NCBI GenBank assembly: GCA_025267735.1
Contig: CM046294.1
Location: forward strand, 45,748,070 to 45,812,069
Length of the DNA stretch: 64,000 nucleotides
Origin: Mactra quadrangularis
Taxonomy: Eukaryota; Mollusca; Bivalvia; Venerida; Mactridae
Direction: 5' to 3'
The first letter of the stretch is position 1, and every line of letters starts with the position of its first letter. A model generated the notes under the pieces. That model was not told the DNA's origin. It ran no database searches and worked only from the letters and a program-made list of their open reading frames with translations. The position numbers and the translations under genes are program-made. This document shows positions 46,701 through 58,700 of the stretch, piece by piece.

Positions 46701-49700
46701 TCCTGGACACTGTTTTTCTATCACCAGTACTAACTTACCCTACCACGAGGCCGACAACTCATGTAAAGGATATGACCTGCCGCGACAGGGTTTCGAACCC
46801 GCGATCTCCGAATTCCAAGTCAGACATGTTAACCACTACGCCACGGCCGCTGCTACTATGCATTTTACTGCAAGGAAACCTGAAGGGCTTCGAGATCCTG
46901 ACTTTGATAAATTATACATTAATCATTCCACGCTATGTTTTACAATTGTAATATTACATGGTTATTATTCCTAGTAATGAATGCTTTGATTTACTATCAG
47001 ATTGATTTGGGACCAGACATCGCGGCCCCTATGATAATTAGTTCCGGCAACTCCAGAAAATTGAACATAGACAATATAGGTCATGCTGGTCATTTTCACA
47101 TGGTATTAATTTCGGACTCCATTGTATACAATAATGATTTTTATTATTATAAATGTCATTGAACAGTTCAAACAAATAGTTCCTCTGATGCAGACCTAGA
47201 TCTATATATAATTGATTTTACAAAAAGAACGCTGCAGGAAACGTAAACTAACATGACATAATGATTTTAGTATACATCAGTAGTTTCCCCAATGATAAAT
47301 TCCCACAGACCTACAATGTTACTGAATGAATTTATTATTTCACTGGGTTAAACACCCTGTCAACACAAATTAAGGTCATTTTACAACAGCTAGCGCAACT
47401 TCCTTAGTTTTCCTTGACCATTGTCTATAACCAGTACTCAGTTTTCCATCTACAAAGCCTAAAGTTGAAGCGCCTGTCCTCTTCGGGATAGCCGAATCGA
47501 ATTCCAAGCGCGACACTATGCGCTACGGACAACTATTGAATGAATTTTATCCTCATGAGCGGAAAATATTCCATCCTCGAACTGACTGATTTAAAATGTG
47601 GAAACTAAACTTTGTATCCCAATTACAGCAGTTATTACATGCATTAGTTGACCTCAATTAATCATTTTTCTGGATTAAGAAATCGACAAAAAACATTTGT
47701 TACCACATTAGTTATTGTTGTAGATCACGTGACTTTACACCCTGTTTTAGATGTCTATGCAATAATGTTCTGTACTTATTTTTTGGTATTTTTTCAGATT
47801 CTATCTGTCAGGAAGAACACTGTATACGAACTGGTAAGTGATTTCCTACATCTATCATTTATATCTGGTCTAACAGCAATCTGATTAAAACCCGATCTAA
47901 AATTTTCCGCTCGCCTACTCGCTAATTTAGATCTGGCCTTTTTCAAACGAGGGTCACGTTCAGGCGACCTTTTCTCATCATAATATTAATGACTAAATTT
48001 TTATGATACGTAACTTGTTTATATCGTCTACGTCACGCAATTTGAAATGAGCCACCCAATCACAGACAGTGAATAATACCGTTGTTAAATTAGCTTGCAA
48101 ACATTGGTCTATAAGTAGAAATTACGAAATCAAAATGTTATTAATAGTGTTTCGTCTAGATGAAAGCTACGCATTGATTAGTCGGCATAAAGGTCATTTC
48201 GACGTGACCCTCCATTGAGATAGTAAAGATCCTGTATGACAACGCTCTACTGGATATCTGTTTACAGAGATTGGACTAACAGACAATAATGTTCTGTCTA
48301 AATGGAGACAGAGGCAAAAGTTTCACGCCTCATTCTCCTGATTTTGCATTCCACTATTGTTATATTTGATTCAACTGTCCTCGGCTTCTCGTACATCGAT
48401 CCCGTTGATAAATATACGAGGATTACCGATCAAACTTCGAGTATTTAAATCTACGGAATAAATTTATACACCACAAACGGTTAAATAATACAGTTCCCAC
48501 CAAACGTTTGGAGACATTTTCACTTTGTAAGCCTACTACATAGGTTTTCTAATAAAATAAGTACCATTTAGTTTGAAGTGATTTTAAGTTTTTTCTTTTT
48601 TTGTTTGATTATGGCACTATTTGTATTTGAGACTACCAAATTAGCTTAAAATTTGTTATAGATAAGAATTACATTAAATTTTGTCTTGGAGGCTTTCGGA
48701 TATCAGATGCTGAATCTAATAAATGTGATGCATTCAAGAATTTATTTAATAAATCATCAACCATATTAAATATATATAGTAATAATGTTTCTACCGAAAA
48801 CAATCAATGAAATTTTTATTTTTTCATTAAATTTCCTATGTTTCCAAACCTTTGGTGGGTACTGTATATGAAATCTATGTTGAAATTTAAGTATATCTTA
48901 AATAATACATGATCATTTTTTTCATATTTATCAAATCTCAGCGTCCATAAAACCCGGGTCGATAGCGCAGTTGGTAGCGCGCCGGGATTTGGAATCTCGT
49001 GCCCGAGGGGGGGGCGGGTTCGAATTCCACCCGGGGAGGTTATACCCTTCCATGAAAATTTGACAATAATGTCGATTTTCCTCCATTGATTAGATAATAA
49101 TATTATGGAGAAGTTTCCGGCCTTGTGGAAGGGTAGGTGAGTACTGGTTATAGACAATGGTCCAGGAAAGCTAGGTTAGGTGCGCTGGACGCCGTAAAAT
49201 GACCTAAATTATGTTGACACGGCGTTAACTCCAATAAATAAATGAATCAGCACCCATAAGCACCAAAATCGTTGTCTCTGCTGTTCAAATCTTTGATAAG
49301 CTAATATTCTTCCAAAGTCTACCGGACTAATGTACAAAATGTGCTATATATCATCAAATAAAACACCATTAATGACATATTAATGATAATGGGTATTAAA
49401 TCATATTATATAAAAATATTTATATGTTTCTAATGATTCACGAATGTTGTTTACCAACAGCATGCTGTCTATACAATAAACAACATTGGTATCTCATAAA
49501 ACAACAATATATACAAATAATTATCTTAATGTATTATGATTACAACTAACAACAACAACAAGGGGTCATTGAGTACATGTTAATAGGAACCATAGTCAGT
49601 TATATCCCTTGTATACTCTTCAAATAGGTAGGTCCAATTAGTTGGATTACTCGGATTTGACCCTTACTTTTCAATGTCAGTTTGCCAAAATTATTCTTCG

Positions 49701-52700
49701 ATAACTTTTTTGTTAATCATTTAATTTGTTTGAAAATCAAGCTAAGTATTTTGAGGGTTAAGAACTATCTAAATTTCATCACTTCTATTCATATCTTCAT
49801 TAACAAGAAAAGATATTAGATGAAATATTTTGTTATCCTTACATAGGACTTCAATGATAAAATCCGAGGATTCCAACTGTGAGGACCTACTTACAAAATG
49901 GATTGTTTCAGATTATATCAAGGAAAGATAACTGACTAAATTCCCTAATTGTTTGACTTCAGCAGACCAGATCAATTATACGTTTACACATGCACATGTA
50001 TTAGACTATTAGTGTATTACATTAATATTACGAGCCTGTCTCTTTAATCATCCTTGTACAATGTACGAAGGGATCGATAAGTCCCGGGTTCGAACCCAAC
50101 TAGGAACACTTGGTCTGCTATTTTCCATGAGCAAAAAATTTACCAACGATTGCTTAATCCAGGTGTAAACCATTTAAAATATTTAAAAAAACCAATCATT
50201 GTTTTAAGAGTTTTATTAAAGTCCCTGTCTCCCAACTTCTGGTGGGCACAATATATACATTCCTCAGAAGTCGGTTCTAAGAACAACGTAATTAAGTATT
50301 ACAACGTACCAACAAACAAAACAATAAACATAATGTACCATTATTCGACCATTAACCTACTGCCTTACATAATATAGCAACAAATTATCAGACGTGAATT
50401 ACTTCCCTATGAAGCTACAAAAGGCTCACCAGTGGTCTTAATATTAGACTGTTGTACGTCAAACAATTTTACCGATAACTCGTCCGCGTTCAAAGTTCTA
50501 CGTTCATTAGGTGCGATACTTTCATCGATGATTTTGTAGGTCTCCTAAGTGGTGTATATCACAGTATGTAAAATGCCATATTTTATGTACATCAATACCA
50601 GGGACAACGCAAAAAGAGATTAATCTCTTATTTCCCTTGTGGTCCCTAATAATAAAAAGCCCCGACGGCGGGAATCGAACCCCGGTCTTTCATGTGATAG
50701 CCCGGGATGCTAACTTATATATTAAAACAGAACAACCTCTCTTCAACGACACACTCAGGGGGACTTAAAGTTTTGCTCTTCAGAGATTGCGCTATGTAAA
50801 AATTCGATTCAATTAAAATTACACCTTAAGGAAATATCGTCTGTATTGTTGTGCAGAGGATTTGTTCTGTAGAAGGTCGCCATGCAGAAATTATATTGAT
50901 ACAGTACAACCACTCTTGAACAACACCTACTGGGAGGGACTGAAGTGTGTTGCTACTGGGAGGGACTGAAGTGTGTTGCTACTGGGAGGGACTGAAGTGT
51001 GTTGCTACTGGGAGGGACTGAAGTGTGTTGCTACTGGGAGGGACTGAAGTGTGTTGCTACTGGGAGGGACTGAAGTGTGTTGCTGTATAGATGTTGTTGC
51101 TCTGCAGAGGTAAAATTCAATTAGAAATACAACAAATTGAAATATCAAATGCTGTTGTTGCGCAGAGGATTTGTTCGGTAGAAGGTCGTCCTTCAGAGAT
51201 TATAGTGTACAGATCAGATCAGATCATAACAGAACAGAACTGAACAGAACAGAACAAAACAAAACAAAACAAAACAAACAAAACAAAACAAAACAAAACA
51301 AAACAAAACAAAACAAAACAAAACAAAACAAAACAAAACAAAACAAAACAAAACAAAAACAAAACAAAACAAAACAAACCAAAACAAAAACAAAACAAAA
51401 ACAAAACAAAAACAAAACAAAACTTTTATTTCTCAAACAAAGGTAATACATGATAAACTATTTCTTCCAGCGTCAAGATTACTAGGTGCTATGAAAACAG
51501 ACGTTGATCCATGTGATAATTTCTACGAGTTTGCTTGTGGACAATGGGTTGATAAACATCGTGTACCTGAAGACAAAGGCTCCATAGACACAATGGAAGA
51601 AGTCTCGGACAGACTGGAACGTGATTTACAAGGTACTGGCTTTCTTTTGTGATATATAAACATCGTACGATAAAAACCATCGCAAGTGAGTTTCACCATT
51701 ATAATAATATGATTTATTTGGCATAGTGTATACATAGTAAAATACAAAGAAACACAAATATCACAGACATCATGATGTAGTTACTATGTCTAGCGCACCA
51801 ACACCAGGGATAACACAAAAAAGGGCGAGCCCTTATTTCCAATGTGGTCCCTATTGCCAATTTGCCGCAGACTTGTCGAAAATAAATGAAATTAATAATG
51901 AGAATGATATGGCGTATCATTATACTATCGAACTTGCCATGCATTTTTAGCTCGACTTTTCGAAGAAAATGATAGCTTTTACTGTCACTCGAGCGTCGGC
52001 GTTGGCGTTGCAAATCAAGGTTCAAGTTTTTACAAATTTAAATAACGTCAATACTATCAAACATATTCAACTCAAACTTGGAATACTTATTCATCATCAC
52101 TACTTCCACCTTACTATCAAAACCTATAATATGGATTCCTAAGAACTGAGAAAAGTCGAGCGCACTGTGTTTCGGACAGCTCTTGTTTTAAATATACATG
52201 CTATGTATGTATATTTACAGAAAAGTTCCACTATTAAGACCAGCAAAATCGGTGGTCTTAATAGCGGACCGGTCTTATTATAGAGACCCTTTTGTTCACA
52301 AATTATTCATTTGAGTCTTAATAATTGTCAAAAATTGCATGATTTTGAAATAACAAAAGTGGTCTTAATAGCGGAACTTTACTGCACATGTATTTAAATT
52401 TGATATCGGCGAAAAACAATTTTTGCACTTTGTAGAATGACTATGTCGTAGCTTTATTGTCTTATAATATATATTTTGTGTTAAGTATTTTACGTTTAAG
52501 ATCGGAATAATGCTTATATTTATTTATTAATATTTCATGACATTGACATGGTACATGTATGGTGAGTTAAATGATGGTACAATATAAAGATAAATAAAGA
52601 TTTATGCATAAAATATTACATAATATATAAAAACAGTCTATAAAATTGCATGTACAGTAAGATGAGAATGGTTAAAACGGGTATTTATTGTTGATAGGCA

Positions 52701-55700
52701 AATTTTAATTCAGAAATATAAGAAGTATCATTGCACTTGATTGCGTTGTTTAAGACCGTATCGAATACATTGAAATATAGGGATGAGATGGCACAAAAAA
52801 GGAATTTAAACCCTATTTCCATTGTGGTCCCTCTTATTAATTAAGTTGATGAATACACCAGAATTCACCAGCATGAATATTGCATTATATAGATATATCA
52901 CAGATAAATATGATACTATCACAGTAGGTACACAAAAAGACTCTTCATTTGCGTGCAAACGAAGCAATATCAGTAGAACATAACATTGGCTAGATTATGG
53001 AGCAGACGAAATGTCGAAATGCTAAGAAATACTGTTGCATTAATAAATCTTAATTCCATGTAGTTGATAGCGTGATGGTTGCAGACTATATTAATAAAGC
53101 CAGTAATAAATGGTGCGTGCTTTACAAATACCATTTTATGATGGATTTCCTGGTTCAAACGTATCATTAATAACTTTTTTGTTAATAGAATTTCCCCTGC
53201 AGAATTTGCTTTATGAAAGATATGTGATTCGTAATTATACAGCGAAAGATTGTTACAGGTTAAAAAGCTAAACGATGTTTTGAGCATCTCTTCGATTTGT
53301 TTTATTTATACTGGGTTTAACGTCGATTCAACACGGTTTGGTTATATGCGGCGCCCAGCGCACCTAACCTAACTTTCCTGGACCATTGTCTATAATCAGT
53401 ATTCACCTACCCGTTAACAAAGCCGGAAACTTCTCCATATACCTTATTAATGGGGGGGGGGGATTGACATAAATGTCAAGTCTTCATCAATCTAATTAAA
53501 ACCCGATCTAAAATTTTCCGCTCGCCTACTCGCTAATTTAGATCTGGCCCTTTTCAAACAAGGGTCACGTTCAAGTGACCATTTCTCATCATAATATTCG
53601 TGACGAAATTGTTATGATACGTAACTTGTTTACATCGTCTACGTCACGCAATTTGAAATGAGCCGTCCAATCGCAGTCTGTGAATAATACCGCTGTTAAA
53701 TTAGCTTGCAAGCCTTGTTCTAAAAATAGAAATTACGAAATCAAAATGTTATTAATATTGTTTGGTCTAGATAAAAGCTACGCATTGATTGGTCGTCACA
53801 TTATTAATATTGTTTCGTCTAGATAAAAGCTACGCATTGATTGGTCGTCACAAAGTTCATCTCGACGTGACCTTCCACAGAGACAGTAGAGATCCTGTAC
53901 GACAACGGTCTACAGGATATCTGTTTACGGAGATTGAGTCTTCATGGAAGGGAGGCGTCAATGCTAGGCTTGGACTCAGTAATTTCATTGCTACTCATCA
54001 TAGAATTTTTTGTTTTGTTTATTTATAGATTTACTCGAGACAAAGGAACATAATGATATTGACCCTATAAAGAAAGCTAAACAATATTATAAAGCTTGTA
54101 TGGATACGGGTAAGTATTAAAGGTACTAGTTCATAGATTTGTTTGAGATTTTTCTATATTTTCAAAATATCATGCAGTGTCTGTAATTGTGTCAAAACGA
54201 AAATTCTTATTATTTCAAGACTAACTGACCCATTGATTCCAAAAAATTAAACTATAAAAGTCAAGAATGCGCTAAAATTGTCTATACCGCGACATACGGG
54301 GTAGATTTTTACTACTAAAAGCACCATCATGAGTAGATGTAAGTCCATTTGTACTAAAATTATCAATTATTATATCAAAACCCTAATTTCCTGCATCAAA
54401 AAATGTTTCCATACAATTTAGATAGTTTCAGAAAGAGTTGATTTTTAAGTTGAAATCTGTGAATGAGTACCTTTAAAAACATTTTCAGTCGTTATAAATT
54501 GAACAAACAAACCCTAAAGAGCAGACGTCAAACCATTCTCGTTCCCAGAGCCTAGTAAGATTCTCGATACCTCGGCGTACGAGAATGACGTCAAACCTAC
54601 CTTAGCGTCTTTTAACCGCTTGACCACGGAGGCTCAATTGTTGCTCATGTATTTGTGTGTATTTTGTTTACCATTATTATCAAATTTTGATACTGATCTT
54701 TTTAGCTCGATTGTGAAACAAGTTGTTATTACAACTTAGATTAATCACTTTTCGAGTCGTTTCCTGGTCACCCAGTACTGAGCTAGTAGGATAAAGTTTC
54801 TTGCTCAAGGAAACAATAGGGTATGTTTTGACTGGATTTGAACCAACGGCAACACACAGCTTGCTTTCCAATTATTAACAGTCCAACGTCGTAACCACTC
54901 GACCACGCCGTTGATTGTTCCTCAAAATTTCCATGCTCTAAATTTCAAATTAAATTAATCAAAATTAAAGTATTTAAATGCATAGGCATTCATATCTGTC
55001 ATTATTCTTTTTATTTCTATTTTTTGTTTTAATGCTTTGTTAATTGAATTTAGGTAATCAAATTTAATGTCACTTAAACATGGTTTTCTAATTATAAATC
55101 TATGTAATACGTCAATTTAAAACGTAATGTCAGGGGCGGATCCAGATTTTTTTCTAGAAGGGGGGGTTCCGAACTTTTCTAGGGGGGTCCGAACTTTTCT
55201 AGGGGGGGGGTTCAAATCTCGAACCACAACCACATTATACACATTTTGCAGAAAAAAATGCAACATATTGAAAGTAAAAACGACATAACCATTAAATCTA
55301 TGTTAAGCACCGATAAAAATTGCGTCATATTACTTAAAATGACTTACAAGCAAGAAATACACTAATGGACATGTACATTTTCCAAATTCTAGGGTGGTCC
55401 CCACTGACCCCCCCCCCCACTGGATCCGCCCATGATTGTCGAGGTACAATGACCTCGTAAAATTGCAACTGCTGAGTAAAGATCATGTAAAATACGTCTA
55501 TACCCTCAGGCCATGCCATACCGGAATTTTGTTTAAGCGTCCGCATGCGCGTAGGTTTTTGAGTCCTCCATCCAAAAAAAGAACAACAAATAGTTGGTAG
55601 AATTTTCTTAAATAATTCTGTTGTTCCAGGATTCGATAGCTAATTTTTCTCAGAAAAGACCGATAGTTCCTTGTTTCTGTGTATTTGATTAATGAAAATG

Positions 55701-58700
55701 TACATGTTTATGTTGTATATACTTTTTTATAGAATTACTTTAATCTCACATTATTATCGTATACTTTCATGTACTACCAAGTGCTTATTTGAGTGAATAC
55801 TAGCTAGAATGGAGATGTGTTTTCGTTTTCGGTTGGTGTTTTTGTGAATAGGTACCTAGGTTTGTCAAACTTGGGTTGACGCTTAACAAAATTCCAATTT
55901 GGCATGGCCTCACGTGATGAACGTGGCTTCACGCAACATGTAAAAAACTAAAATTTAAAAGCAACTGTCATATTTGTGTTAATGTATTATGATATTATCT
56001 TGTTGTTTGGTTTGTAACGCCGTAGCAAAACATTATATAGGTCATATAGCGGCGGTTAGTCAACCTACTCACTGTTCCTGGAAAGGCTAAATCTCTGGAT
56101 TTAGCTGTTAACCAACTACTAAGCGCATAATTTCGTCAGTGACTGACAACTGTCCTACATAATTAAGATATTGGTAGGAGGGAGAATGGCGTAAAATTAA
56201 TTTCATGACCAAGCTCCACAAAAGTAAGCCCCGCCGAGAATCGAACCCACGACCCCTCGATCAATAAACTTGCGTGCTACCAACTGAGCTAGCCAGGCGG
56301 CATATGATATCATCTAATATAGGTGAATATCAAACGAATGAGGTAAACGGCCGCCACATAGATTGTTATAATGTTTTCTATGTTACAACTAAGAAATTGA
56401 GAAAACAATAGATGGAAAGTTTCGTTTTGGACTTGTTTAAAGGCACTCATTCACAGATTTCAACTTACATATAAACTTTTTCTATAACCGTCAAAATTGT
56501 ATGGAAATATTTTTCGAAGCAGGAAAGTAGTGTTCTGATAATGACAATTTTAGTGCAAATTGACATATAACTACAAATGATGGTGTTTTATGTTGTAAAT
56601 ATCTACGCCGTATGTCACGGTATAGCCACTTTTAGTGCATTTTTGTGACTTTTATTGTATATTTCTTGCAACATATTGGTCAGTTTGTCTTAAAATAATG
56701 AAAAAAAGAATGTTTTTAACAATAACAGACATTGAATGGTATTTTGAAATTATAGAAAAAATAAACCAAATCTGTGAACTAGTACCTTTAAGCGTTTACG
56801 CAAAATGGATTATTTTAAATTGGTATCACAACCGCTTTGCGCAAAAAAACTGAACGCTATTGTGGCTGATTTATGCCATGTCGTATAAAAAACGAAAACA
56901 TGAAGACACGACAAATCCATAGTTTGTTGTATCTTCGTCTTTTCGTTTCTTCGCCGCGAAGAAACGAAAACACGACAAAATAAATACAACAATACGACAG
57001 ATAAAAAGTATCGTGTTTTCGCCTTACATCTGTCGTATCTTCGTCTTTTTGTTTCTTCGTGGCGAATGTAATAAATGTTTATTTTTGAAATCCATCATTT
57101 CAGAGGCAGTATCATCACAAGGAATGAATAAAATGTTAGCTTACATATCAGATCTCGGTGGGTGGCCAGTTTTAGATGAGAACTGGGATGGACAACTGTA
57201 TGACCTTGAAGCCAGAATTGCTCAAGCTCGTCAGTACATCACAAACTTTGTCTGGCCGATACCTTCTAGCATTATAGTTGGTCTTAACATACTGAATGAT
57301 TATAAGACGTATGGAAAACATGTTATATACGTAAGTACCTGTCTTGAATAACACTAACTCCGGTCGGTAGAGCAGTTGGTAGCGCATATTGCTTTTAGGC
57401 TTTTTAATCTCGTGTTCCGAGTGGGTACGGGTTCGAATCCCTTTCTGGACGGTTATACCTTCCATGAAAATACAGTTATGTCAATTTTTCTCTATAAATA
57501 AGAATTATGGAAAGTTTCCGACCTTATGGAAAGGTAGGTGAGTACTGGTTATTAATTGTCTAGGAAAGCTAGGTTAGGTGAGCTGGACGCCGTAAAATAA
57601 CCAAAACGTGTTGACACGGCATTAAACCTAGTTTAAATTGAACAACACTTATTTGGAGAGACTAAAGTGTGTTTCTGCTCAGAAATTGTTGCTTTACAAA
57701 GGTTAAATTTATTTAATATTACTTCAAAAGGAAGTATCGAAAAATGTCATTGTCATTATTAAATAACTTTACGATTGTTCTGCAGATGGTTTTTTCTTCA
57801 ATCGACGACACATGTTTTATGCCTGTACAGTACATTTCGTGCCTTTATAGTGGTATTATTTATTCTGTAACAAAAACGTAGATCAGTACATTTTACTTAC
57901 ACAGCTATGTTGATATTAATTTGTTTAATTTATATTATTGAATTTCATTTAGCTATCAGTGGCACGTAAGTTAACCCCACTGATTTAAATACTCACAACA
58001 GTACTTTCCTACTCACGACCTATTTAATCAGCGGGGTTTGAGTAAATGTTTTTGTTTTGCAGTTTGATCAACCCTCTTTATTAATGGAAGGTAGAGACAT
58101 GTACCAGGATGCCCAGCTCAAGAAAGCTTACTATAAATACACGACAGATGTCGCTGTAGCACTAGGGGCTGACCCTAATGTAGCTAAAACACAGATGAAA
58201 GAACTGGTTGATTTTGAAGTGGAATTAGCAGGGGTAAATAGAGATTGTTTCTATCTGAGGGTCTATGTAAAAGTGTGTATAGCATGACAATTGGTCGTGC
58301 TTCAATGCATATGTAGAAAGATCTTGGTCATTTACAGTTTTGAGGAATTATTTTTGTTGTACAGCAATGAAGGAGCAGAATAACACACAACTTCGTTAAA
58401 ATAAAAGATTATTGAATATATATGTATAATTAAAAAATTACAACACTTGTTAGCCAGAGTAATTCGGTTGGAACAATTTCAACTATAGTGAAAAGGTACA
58501 TTTGACAACATGAATTTTGTAATTATCATGTATCTAACATAATTGTATTTGAATTATAATATTTAAAAAAAAGTCCTGTCTTGAAAGCACTCTTGTTTTA
58601 CGATAAGCCTTTTTAAAAACAATTCACTCTGGAAGTCGAGCACGCTGTCCTTGGACTGTTCATATTTTATAAACTCACAGATTTCGTAGTATCCTACTGA

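Noticed and set aside
51171..51451. Overlapping frames rich in Lys/Thr/Gln/Asn or Phe/Val/Leu/Cys
   Set aside because: They are translations of the AAAAC microsatellite in different frames.
171..57632. tRNA-like box A/box B sequences at many sites as functional tRNA genes
   Set aside because: They are joined to conserved SINE bodies and tails and recur; only 15587-15670 lacks a SINE body and is kept as a doubtful tRNA.
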